Source of the DNA: Symsagittifera roscoffensis
Taxonomy: Eukaryota; Xenacoelomorpha; Acoela; Convolutidae
Assembly (NCBI RefSeq): GCF_963678635.1
Contig: NC_087062.1
Span: 63,897,253 to 63,961,252, forward strand
DNA length: 64,000 bases
Direction of reading: 5' to 3'
The notes beneath the pieces were generated by a model. It saw only the letters and a program-made list of their open reading frames with translations, did no database searches and had not been told where the DNA came from. Position 1 is the stretch's first letter; each line of letters starts with the position of its first letter. Shown in pieces: positions 1-12,000 of the stretch. The position numbers were made by a program, and so were the translations under genes.

Positions 1-61
1 CACTTCGACTTCGCCAATAAGCTCATGTCATCTCTTCCTAAAAGCGATCAAACTAATCAAA
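1..61 (+). CDS. INPP4-like: INPP4-like exon, partial at window start
   Basis: Frame 1 reads HFDFANKLMSSLPKSDQTNQ and ends with one base before a gtgagt donor at 62-67. The exon is cut by the window edge. The leftover base joins the next exon start in phase, giving a Met codon across the splice. It is too short to recognise alone; the call rests on phase continuity with the rest of the gene. Confidence 0.55.
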
Positions 62-3000
62 GTGAGTGATATTATAGCGAACTGGTAGATATTTTTAAGC
101 TTTCACATTTCGCGTGCCTATTTTTGAAAACATTGGAGTATTTCATTGGACTATTTTTTTCTAATTTTTGTTTTAGTTAAATAGGAGTTTTTAGGAGCTT
201 AGTATAAACGGTGATTGTGCTTCTCCTTAAAATGTCTGTAAGTCGAACAATTCTTGTTTGTCATAGTGGAAGTTCTTCGTCGGGCCTTAGTTCACGTGGC
301 AGAATACCTGAGGGAAGTCTGTGGGCAATTGAGTGCAGGAATAGACAAATCCACATGCAGCAAAAAGTCAGACTGGAAGAACGAGTGGGTGTGATTCTTC
401 TGTTCACTTACAAATTTAGGACCATTTCCTCCATTTTAAAATATCTGCTTCTCCGGCATCTATACATCATTGAATTGAATGCCGTGGTTTCATTGGAATC
501 CACTATATAAGTCTAACTTTGGCGATAGTCTTATTGTAGGATCGGTGATCCTAACAATTTTTTCGCCAAACTCAGATTTCTTAGAAAATGTCATAAAATC
601 ATAGAAAATGTCATAAAACGAGATATGAAGACCCAAGTAGGATAAAAGTTATTAAAGTAACTTGGTGAGACTCCGTGTGTGAGTGAATAAATAAATACAT
701 GTTTCCTGTCATAATCTTTTTACTTTTTAGCAAGTGGAGCTCATTTCTGTCTCTCAACATGCAAATATACTCCGTCAAATTATTTCAAGTTGAAATGCCA
801 GACCTAGAAACACTCGATTCCATCGCAGAACAAAACCAATGCATTGACTATTTCGTTACTTCTCAAGAAATCACTAACGATAATCGAAAACTAGACCAGC
901 CGACTGATCTCAAAGCCAGTGAGGTCAGACACTGGGATGTTCTGACAGTTGGAGGTCCTACTCCCCACGCTCTCGATTCCAGTGGGACCGGGAGGAGTCT
1001 GATAAGATTCGAGGAGCTTGCCAAGTTACATTTGGAAGTTACGAAATATTTGTTGAAGCAGGATGCAGAGCATGGGAATGTGAGGGATATGTATGCAGGC
1101 TTTGGACTGTGTGAGCAAGATTTTTGCAGATTTGTTATTTTTTTCCTCGTGACATATATATATTTTTTAACTGTGTCACGCTCAAAAAGTAAAAACCCAG
1201 ATTATTGATATGAATTGTTTATTTGTAGAAACATGGTCTTTCAACTAAGGTTTGGGATGCTAGATTTCAATTAGTGATGATGTCTTAAATGCAACCATAT
1301 TCTGTTTTTCTGAAATTGAATAATGGGGTACCGTGTAAGACGTTTCATCGTATTGTAGCTTTCACTGACGTGTTCATAAGACGCGACCTGGCGGTGCTCA
1401 GTCTTATTGTGACTCCTCTGTGTACTTCTCTTATGAGGGCCCTGGAGACACATAAGAGCGATGAGCTCTTTTGGAAGATACTGGTCAACACCAGAAAGGT
1501 TCACTTCTCCTGGCTCAGTCTCATCAACGACAGGTCAGACTGATACTCAAAATTATTTGACTTAATAAAAATATCGCTATGTTGGAAGCTTTAAAAATAT
1601 ATATAAGTCAAACTTTGGCGATAGTCTTATTGTAGGATCGGTGATCCTAACAATTTTTTCGCCAAACTCAGATTTATTTTGGGATTTTACCTTGAGAAAT
1701 TCATGCAGTATAGTGAAAGTGAATGAGTAGTACGTAGCTCGATATTGACGAATCAATACGATAAGCAGTTAAGTAAACCAACAGTCAAGTCCAAAATAAG
1801 TTTGAGTCCCTCCTATCGAAGATATAGTCCCTCCTATGGCAGAAAACCCAAGTGAAGTAAGATCGGCGGATCCCCCTTCCAAATAGAAACTAAGGAAGCT
1901 GACTTTATGAAACTCGGAGGACGGATCTAGAGATGATTCGACCCGGGCATGCAAATATCTGCACCCCTCGGAACCCCCTGCTCCAAGTGATAACGGTTCC
2001 CGGAAGTGCAAATAGCCCCATTAGAACTCTGTAACTAGCAGTGTGAATGGAACCAAAATATAGTATGTTATAGACCTAGTTGAGGTAAGCTCAAGTTTAG
2101 AATCCCAGACCCACTAAACCCCTACTTTAGGTGTTATGCCATATGCCAAAAATCCCCATCCCGACTTCCGGAAGTCGTTTCTCGGCCACAACTGAACGCA
2201 GGGAGCTAAAATTTTGTAATATCATAGGTAGAAACGAGGTACAACATATTATCATTTGAGCCAAATCCAATGGTTGGACCGGAAGTTATTAGCGCCTGGG
2301 AAAAACACTCCTTAGACTGGAAGTGGGCAATTTACGCAAAATATTGAGCGGCGACATATCGATTTTATGTCCGCAATAGACACTAGACACCAACTCCAAA
2401 AAAAAGACCCCCAGTGAGTAAAACGCCTCCGACGGCTTGTTCCGGTGTTAAGAGCCTTTTCCCGGGAAAAATGAGAATAGACATTAGAAATTGGATAACT
2501 TGGGAATTATTAACAGGATATGGATGAAACTTAGTAGGTAGTACCCCTATGGGATTCTAAACTTTAATATGGAAAATTGAACCCGAAGTGACCTTTAAAT
2601 GACCTTTGGGCAACCAGGATTAAAATTGCATAGAAGACTCTGTGATTAACACCGGAAAGTAGCGTATTCCCCAACCCTTGGGAACGAGAATCGGTGACCT
2701 TACTTATAATTGGGAGTAAACTTTACTATTGGAAAGTGAAGCAGAAGCTCAAAGAGGTGTAAGCTTCTACATTATAGCATCGAAGTAGAAGAACTAACTA
2801 GTTTGATTTGGCAAACCTTGGGTTCAATTCAACTTGGCGAATGAGCTATTTAAATTCAATCAGAATAAAGAAGAGTAGTCCCAGAGAAAATTGGCGGTAA
2901 TTGGAGCATAGCGCGAAAAGTAGGTGTAGTAACAGGAACATAGCTTGAGAAGTACCCAGCTCCCCGGAGGCGGCTTTTTAGCACAATTTGACCAATAATA

Positions 3001-6000
3001 AGCGAATAACGTTCCCCTGATAGCTAGAAGGTCGGGATTTGAATACAGTATAGAATGGAATTTCAGATGCTTGGAATGAAGTAGTGACTCATAGAAAGGG
3101 TCTTCCTGTACCCCAGGAAAGTCGGATCGTTAATGGGTTAATTAAATGAAAACCTTGGTATACTTGTTAATTAAACATAACTCGGTTTGGATGTGAAAAT
3201 GGTTGTGATATTTCCACAACTTAGTTGAGATAGCTATAATGAACGTGGAACAAGGCTAGTGTCGTCAGAGAAAGAAACCGGTAAAGGCTTTGCAAAAGGG
3301 TTAGTAAAGTAAATGTCAGGACTTGTAGGGACGACCAAACATAGAGATTAACAAGCAGCCTTCCCTTAGGCAGAACTGTTTTAGCTACTAAGAGAATTGT
3401 TAAGTTCTCGTTGTTAGTTGGAGAACAATTATAGCGAAGTTATTAGAGTATAGCTAGTTCTCAGAGTTAGAGAACAAGGAACTGCGAAGTTAAGGGATCA
3501 GTTAAAGTACTCTAAAGGAATAGTGATCCGTAGCGGCACTATCAGTTTTAGCAGGTCGAACTGAGTAATTGTGTGGAATTACTGTGTGTAATTCGTTAAT
3601 TAGGATTCTCTGAAGAAAGAGAGGATTGTTAGTTAAGTTACTTGGGATGTGAATTGCATTTTATAGATCGCGGAACCTTTAGGGCCTTCTGGGCCCATTT
3701 AGGGCCTTCTGTATCTGGACCAATATGCATCTGAATTTAATTAAAACTTGAAATTCTTGCGATCATAAGAACGGACGCGACAGACTCAAGAGCAGTACAC
3801 TAAGGGGGCACCTAACAGAATACAGTAGGGAGTAGTTGCAACCAATTAACCCTTTAGGGATTTTGGGTAGTAGTGAATCTGGATCGCCCCACTGAACTCA
3901 TTACCAAGGGGACCAATTTTCGGTGCCTTTAAGTTAGTGTGTGAACGGACTTAGAGAAGCAATCCCTGAAATCTACAATTATTGAATAAGCTGAGAGAAG
4001 AACTTTCGTTCTGGAAGTCAGTACGAAAAATTGACACGGAATATGAACAAATGATGGGTTCGTCTTACCACTATCACGACAATCCAAAACAGAGATAGCC
4101 GGATGCTATACTAATAGCGCAGAAATTTCAGTTCAATTTGAGATTAAAAGTATATCAAAATCATAAATTTTCGAAAAATTCGAAAAATAAATTACTTTGT
4201 TGGCTATTTCTGTTCTCCAAATTTCCTTTTATTTTTTAACAAAGGGCGAATGAACTTGGTAAAAACTCCAGAAAGAGCGGTAACTATAGTTAACATAACG
4301 TAAGAATTTCAAGTATAATTAAACTCGGCTTCTCAAATTTCGTATAATTCTTGGTTCCCATTTCTGTTTTTTTTAGAGGCAGACAAAATTAGCTGGAAAA
4401 AAAATAGAGAAGTTGACCCTACGCCATAGTTCCTTCCTACTCTTCGATAGTAGTCGGAACAAAAAGAAAGATTGATATTAGTCCGCTTAATGAGCGTGTC
4501 GTGTCGCTTAATGTGCGCGTCGTGTCGTGCGTGCCGTTTTCATCGAAATTTTTCTTGATTTCTGATGTCTTCGGATGAAAACGTTTAATTGAAATCATAT
4601 TGTTACCAACTGGTTGTTATCAATTTTGTTACCGTGGGATCTTTTAAAGAAAATATTAACACGAAACGATCGCTTGAACACGTGGACCAATTACCGGAAA
4701 TTCTTTGTGAAATATCGCAATGCTGTTTACAGAAAGGTGTTTCTGGTAGGCGGTTTGGCAAACGACCTAATACCCAGTTACTGGAGGTTCAGATAACAGA
4801 CAATGGGTGTTTTGAGCAACGATTTTTACAGGAGGTTGCTCAGGAAGGAACCAGCCAAAGTGACTAGGTTGCTCCTCCTCTCCGAGGGACGGTTGACAGG
4901 TGCCAGAAGATCGTTTAGTAGTGGCGTGTCTTTTGATTTGCTGCCTTCAGTTGTGTTGTTTCATTTGCGGGGTTAAACCAATAAGGAAGTGAGAGATCGT
5001 CACTCGAAGAAGTTGAAACTTCTCTCCGCGAGTCAGGAGAAGCCATTGCGTTCGATTGGCAACACAGTGCGTGTGGTGGGTGACATCGACGCGCCGGATT
5101 ACGTGATTGATCTGCTTTCATTGGGTCTGAAACATCCGATTCAACATAAGTTCAAAGACCCATTTCCTTGCTGGCTGTTCTTGCACTAGGTGAACCTAGT
5201 CTTAAAGTTGATTAGCTGAATGCCCTTGCGCCGTTGTATATTGGGACGTGAAAAAAAAAAATCTTGGCAGAGCTGTGGAGAAAGTGTGGAGCTGTGGAGT
5301 AATTTGAGGCTTGTTTCTACTTTTTCTTATTGCATTTTATAGGGCTGCTTTTTGCCGTGTTCTCGCTAGTGTTTGTGAAGCGAAGCTTCGCCTCTGTGTA
5401 TAATAAAGACTGAGAGTTTCACTCATTTGCCATAAAAACTATAAAACCGAATGCTGTCATACAGTTGTTCAACTTAGTATCCAATACGTTCGTTTGGTCA
5501 ACTCAAGTCAGTAGCTTTTCTTTTTGATTTAGTTGCAAGAAAAACATTGTTATAATTTCATACGCACTATATCAATATGATAAAAGTAAAGGGGAAGAAA
5601 AAGGGAAAACATAGCTGAAGTTGGAATAGCTGAAGTTGAAATCAATGTTTTTTATTTAGCCTGACATGCATCAAATGCCTGTTTTTCACCCTTGCGATTA
5701 TCAGGTGTGTTGTTCAATTACGGGTACAATAAATCCTGGTGATTTATCCATTTTTATCTGTCAATTTGCTATCAATAACAAAGTACCATATCGGTTTTTT
5801 TTTTGGTTCGTCGAGGAAACATAATTCATAAGACAGAATACAGATTAAACATTGCTCCTTGAAGTTTTATTAAACATTTTTTAAAATTATGTTTAATTAC
5901 GCTCCTGAAAACAAGCGCCGGATGGTTTATTCTATGTACGAGAAATACCTTGATAGAATTAAGCCCATGCTACAGAAAGTGTAAGCCTAATAAAAATAGT

Positions 6001-9000
6001 TTGAAAAAAGTAGGTGCATACAATCAGTAGAAAAAATGAGACAGCATGCGAAAGAAAGAATTTCTTGTGATTGCATTGGAAACTTGTCCCCAGGTTTGTT
6101 TATTCGAAGAAATGATAGTTTTTAGTAGATGTAATATTTTGTTTGCCGAATTGTTTCAATCAGTTAGCCTTAAACGCGCCGAATCAATTGAATCGGTTGA
6201 TCATACTTCTCGTGAAGTGCGTGCTATTCATTCATTTTCAGCTGAGTTAATAATAGATAGCCTAAAGCATAAACTGACAAGTTTTCTGGAGTAATTACTC
6301 CATCCATACTTTAAATCAGGGGAGGATCTAGTGTTTTCTCGAGTGGGGGGCGAATTTTCAAAAAAAAAAACTTTTTTTTAGGTCGGCCAAATTGATTCTC
6401 TGAGCTCTCTCAAAGCACTACAAAGACCCTGTTTTGTTTGAAATTTCTGCGACGCAGGCAAAATTTTGAAAAAACAGGCCGAAAAAGGCGGTACATTAGT
6501 GTATATTGGCGCCAAAGGCGCCTTTAGAAAAATTTTAGGGTCCGTAACCAAAAATGGATATCTGAAAATAGTACAAGGGGGACCCTTTGGGTCGGCAGGG
6601 GGTCGAATCCCTGAGGAAGGGAGGGGGGCGGACCCCCCTAAATCCGCCCCTGCTTTAAATAGCCCTTTTTATACGCATATATTTGCTTTGCGTGAATTTA
6701 TTTAATTTGCTCAACTAAATTGAATAATTAAAGCAAATTGATTCGGCTTTTTTATCAATATTGAGTATATTCACAAATTATCATCGAAGTCACGTACAAA
6801 CAAAATGGTCTAGTCTGATGAGTTTTCGTACAATTAAATGGCGACGAAAGTTGGATGCTAACGGAATACTGTTTTAGAGCCGCCATGCCTGCCTTAAAAA
6901 TGGTTGCAATGATTTGGCTGTTCGAGTTTTGGTTGTTCTGAGGATTTGATGGAGTTATTGTTCCGACTTTCGATACGAAAGTAACGGAATATTTGTGCTC
7001 GGGGTGGGTTTTTTTTTCTTCAGACAAGTTTCTACTTCTAAACTAGCCATTTTTGACGGAATTTTTTAATATCATTCGAAAGGTATTGTTGTCATGTGCT
7101 CAAATTTGAAAAGATATTTCACCTGTGATCGTTTTTCGTAAAGTTATGGGGGTTTAAAGATTGCCATTTTGGCCAATTTGGGACAGTTAACGCGCGATAT
7201 ATTTCGCGCTATTAACGCGTAAGCGGAGATTTAATGCGTCTTAGAAATCGTTCCAATTTGGTTGAAAGAAGCTTACTTGCCATAATTGATTTGTTACAAG
7301 GAGCGCAATTTATCATTTTGTACTTTATATGGCGTGTGGGGGGATGATTTTCATTTAAAAAATTCAAATTTCAAAAAAAAAATTTCATTTTGTTTTTTCA
7401 CATTTAACTTTTTAATGTTATTACTGCCCCATAAACCTTAAAAGGCAGTCGGAACTTTCAGGGCTTCGCCCTGATACGAGCAGTCTTGTTTGAATTTCTG
7501 GACTAAAAATGGGTATGCTTCGACTGTATGCTTCAGGTATGCTTCAGGCAGAGACAAGCTGCCGAAGAAAAATTTTGAGCTAAAAGTGAATTAATAAACA
7601 TCAGATTTGAAGATCGAGTTAAAAAACGGCGGAGAAAGTTTGGGGCTTTTGATGGAAAGCTTGAAACATAGTTAAGCTAATGAAAACAAATGCTTCAGTT
7701 TCAATTGATTCGGAAAATGTTCGGCACAAAACGTGTGGGGGGATGATTTTCATAAAAAAATTCAAATTTTAGAGAAAAAAAGTTTTCATTTTGTTTTATT
7801 ACATTCAATTTTTTAATGTTATTACTGCTCCATAAACTTTAAAAGGCTGTCGGAACATTCAGGGCTTGGCCCTGATACGAGTAGTCTTGTTGAATAATAC
7901 TTTTAAAAATATATTTAATTCTATTATTTGTATTTGATGAATAGGTTGGCTGTATAAAAGAAACAAGGATTGCCTGCCGGTTGCTGGACAAGTAGCACAG
8001 AGGGTTCCAAAGAAATCGTAGCGCAAAGAAATCAAAAAACAAATTTGGAAACGAAAGCAATTTTTATTGCCCAATTTTTCGTTTTTTTTCTAGAAAACAT
8101 TAATGAAATAAAGGAATAATTAAAAAGCTATATTTTAAAAATAACGTTAAAAGTCTGTTTACTGTAGCGAATTATAGTGAGTGTTAGTGTTATACTACGA
8201 CTTCATTTTTTTCTAACCTAAGTCGCAAATATTGGTGCCACTTTTGGGGCACTTTTGCAGCTTTTTGATAGCATGTGCTTTGAGATGCGAATGATAATAA
8301 ATTAACACATTTGATACATTTTAAATTCATCAAATGAACCAAAAAAAAAAGCTATTGGTTTCAAACAACAGAACAATCAAAAAAACTCGATTTCAGAGAT
8401 TTTTTAACTCAATATATCTCGCAATTTTTCACTCTATTCATCTCGCAATATGTCAAAACAGCTAACTCAATATATCTAATGCTATACATATTAATCATTG
8501 GTAAAATTGGATTTATATATTTGTCAAATTGTATTTGATGTTCAAGTATTTTTTTCATTTCCTATATCGCAATAATTTATACATAATTCAATTTGCTTTC
8601 CAATTTATTTCATGCAAAATGAGGTTCTCGAGGTCGCAGATTCGAAGTCCCTACGTAGCAAAGTTTTACTAATTCGAGGCTTATTTCTATATTTTCTTAT
8701 TTCACTTTATAAAGCTGCCTTTTTGTCGTGTTCTGGCTAGTGTTTGCGAAGCGCAGCTTCGCTTCTGTGTAGAAATGAAATTGGGTTATTAATTCAATTT
8801 CATTAGCATGTTATCAATTTTTATCTAATTCAGTATGAAAGTAGAAATTATTCAGACCAGTTTTTCTCGACACAGATTTTTTCGATTTTACAGAGTGTAG
8901 TAGCACGCACAGTGTGTTCCAACCACATTTCAGAGAGAGCTAAATTAAGCTTCCAAAACTAGTTTTCCTTTTAGTAAAATCAAGTTTTTTTAGCCTAAAT

Positions 9001-12000
9001 TTCAATTTTTTTTAAATAACAAATGTTACTCGATCGCTTTACTCGCTCGAAAATAGACGAAAAATCAAAAATTTCAAACCAGTTTTTCTCGACAGTAGGG
9101 AAACTTTTTGGAAATTTTTGAAAGTTCGAATCACGACTATAAGGCTTTAAAGTGATATATTGGTGGTACCTGATTTTTAGTGGAAAACAAAAAAAGTTGA
9201 AAAAAAAAAACGCCCGAATACAAAGTTCTTCCCCGTTTTATATGGTCGGAACAGAAACTGTGAGTTATTCGCATTTTGTTTTGGTTTTTTAATTGGTAAA
9301 GAATAGATTGGTTTCAGCGGAGATGAGAGAGAAATGATGCGAGACTTCATAGCTGCAGTGAACTATGTCAACCGCTATGTCAAGTTCATATTCGTAGAAG
9401 GCGATAACGGATTCTTCCCACTCATAGATATCGACCTATTAGGTGACATCCTAGTTACAATATATCTGCCCAATAATGAAGGATTACCGGACAAAAGGTC
9501 GGTGTTCGTGTCCAAGTACCTTAAGCATGGGAAGCATTTGCAGTTCGATTGCTGTGTGCACTTCTTGAATCAGAGGTTGATTCCGGCACCATCTGGCACT
9601 GATACGACAGGAGCGACCAATGCTCTGTAAGATATTATTTCCTTGATATATATTTTAAAAAAACGGATCAAGTTAATATCCCCCACTAAAGCACGGGGAG
9701 GATGTTAACTTGGATCTGAGGTGGAATTTCCAGCCAATCGGAATCGAGCATTTTACATGCAACGCTTAGCAAATTTAATCTGAATTAAATGCTGAGGTGA
9801 AAGATATTAACTTGGTTTATCTGGGGGTAGGATGTTAATCTAAAAACGATCCATTTTTCTGGTGAGCCAAAGCTGTTCAATGATATTATTTTATCTGAGG
9901 CATAGTAACATTGTTTCGAGAAGGCGATGATACAACGATAATAAAACGTCATTTTTGTAGCACAGAGGGTTCCAAAGAAATCGTAGCGCAAAGAAATCAA
10001 AAAACAAATTTGGAAACGAAAGCAATTTTTATTGCCCAATTTTTCGTTTTTTTTTCTAGAAAACATTAATGAAATAAAGGAATAATTAAAAAGCTATATT
10101 TTAAAAATAACGTTAAAAGTCTGTTTACTGTAGCGAATTATAGTGAGTGTTAGTGTTATACTACGACTTCATTTTTTTCTAACCTAAGTCGCAAATATTG
10201 GTGCCACTTTTGGGGCACTTTTACAGCTTTTTGATAGCATGTGCTTTGAGATGCGAATGATAATAAATTAACACATTTGATACATTTTAAATTCATCAAA
10301 TGAACCAAAAAAAAAAGCTATTGGTTTCAAACAACAGAACAATAAAAAAAACTCGATTTCAGAGATTTTTTAACTCAATATATCTCGCAATTTTTAACTC
10401 TATTCACCGCGCAATATGTCAAAACAGCTAACTCAATATATCTAATGCTATACATATTAATCATTGGTAAAATTGGATTTATATATTTGTCAAATTGTAT
10501 TTGATGTTCAAGTATTTTTTTTCATTTCCTATATCGCAATAATTTATACATAATTCCAATTTGCTTTCCAATTTATTTCATGCAAAATGAGATTCTCGAG
10601 GTCGCAGATTCGAAGTCCCTACGTAGCAAAGTTTTACTAATTCGAGGCTTATTTCTATATTTTCTTATTTCACTTTATAAAGCTGCCTTTTTGTCGTGTT
10701 CTGGCTAGTGTTTGCGAAGCGCAGCTTCGCTTCTGTGTAGAAATGAAATTGGGTTATTAATTCAATTTCATTAGCATGTTATCAATTTTTATCTAATTCA
10801 GTATGAAAGTAGAAATTATTCAGACCAGTTTTTCTCGACACAGATTTTTTCGATTTTACAGAGTGTAGTAGCACGCACAGTGTGTTCCGACCACATTTCA
10901 GAGAGAGCTAAATTAAGCTTCCAAAACTAGTTTTCCTTTTAGTAAAATCAAGTTTTTTTAGCCTAAATTTCAATTTTTTATAAACAACAAATGTTACTCG
11001 ATCGCTTTACTCGCTCGAAAATAGACGAAAAATCAAAAATTTCAAACCAGTTTTTCTCGACAGTAGGGAAACTTTTTGGAAATTTTTGAAAGTTCGAATC
11101 ACGACTATAAGGCTTTAAAGTGATATATTGGTTTTTAGTGGAAAACAAAAAAAGTTGAAAAAAAAAATAAAAACGCCCGAATACAAAGTTCTTCCCCGTT
11201 TTATATGGTCGGAACAGAAACTGTGAGTTATTCGCATTTTGTTTTGGTTTTTTAATCGGTAAAGAATAAATTGGTTTCAGCGGAGATGAGAGAGAAATGA
11301 TGCGAGACTTCATAGCTGCAGTGAACTATGTCAACCGCTATGTCAAGTTCATATTCGTAGAAGGCGATAACGGATTCTTCCCACTCATAGATATCGACCT
11401 ATTAGGTGACATCCTAGTTACAATATATCTGCCCAATAATGAAGGATTACCGGACAAAAGGTCGGTGTTCGTGTCCAAGTACCTTAAGCATGGGAAGCAT
11501 TTGCAGTTCGATTGCTGTGTGCACTTCTTGAATCAGAGGTTGATTCCGGCACCATCTGGCACTGATACGACAGGAGCGACCAATGCTCTGTAAGATATTA
11601 TTTCCTTGATATATATTTAAAAAAAACGGATCAAGTTAATATCCCCCACTAAAGCACGGGGAGGATGTTAACTTGGATCTGAGGTGGAATTTCCAGCCAA
11701 TCGGAATCGAGCATTTTACATGCAACGCTTAGCAAATTTAATCTGAATTAAATGCTGAGGTGAAACATATTAACTTGGTTTATCTGGGGGTAGGATGTTA
11801 ATCTAAAAACGATCCATTTTTCTGGTGAGCCAAAGCTGTTCAATGATATTATTTTATCTGAGGCATAGTAACATTGTTTCGAGAAGGCGATGATACAACG
11901 ATAATAAAACGTCATTTTTGTATGACTTTATAGGCTTGGATATATGTGCTTCTTGATCATGTAATAGTTTACGGATTGAGATAATATTTTTTTGTTTCAG

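Larger units (their letters stand above)
7990..11921 (+). repeat. Tandem direct duplication of about 1.97 kb containing an INPP4-like exon
   Basis: Unit 1 runs from about 7990 to 9957 and unit 2 from about 9958 to 11921. They differ at roughly 20 places that I could see, mostly single bases in introns, small homopolymer changes and a 10-bp deletion near 11132. The 309-bp exon is unchanged. A GTA microhomology is shared at the left end, the junction and the right end. The unit also includes SINE-like and dispersed-repeat sequence. Confidence 0.9.

Noticed and set aside
1271-1504. Minus-strand open frame of 77 codons
   Set aside because: Antisense shadow of the INPP4-like exon at 1359-1533.
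9785-11313. Minus-strand open frames at 9785-10066 and 10978-11313
   Set aside because: They lie in intron repeats of the tandem duplication and have low-complexity Phe/Lys composition. No domain.
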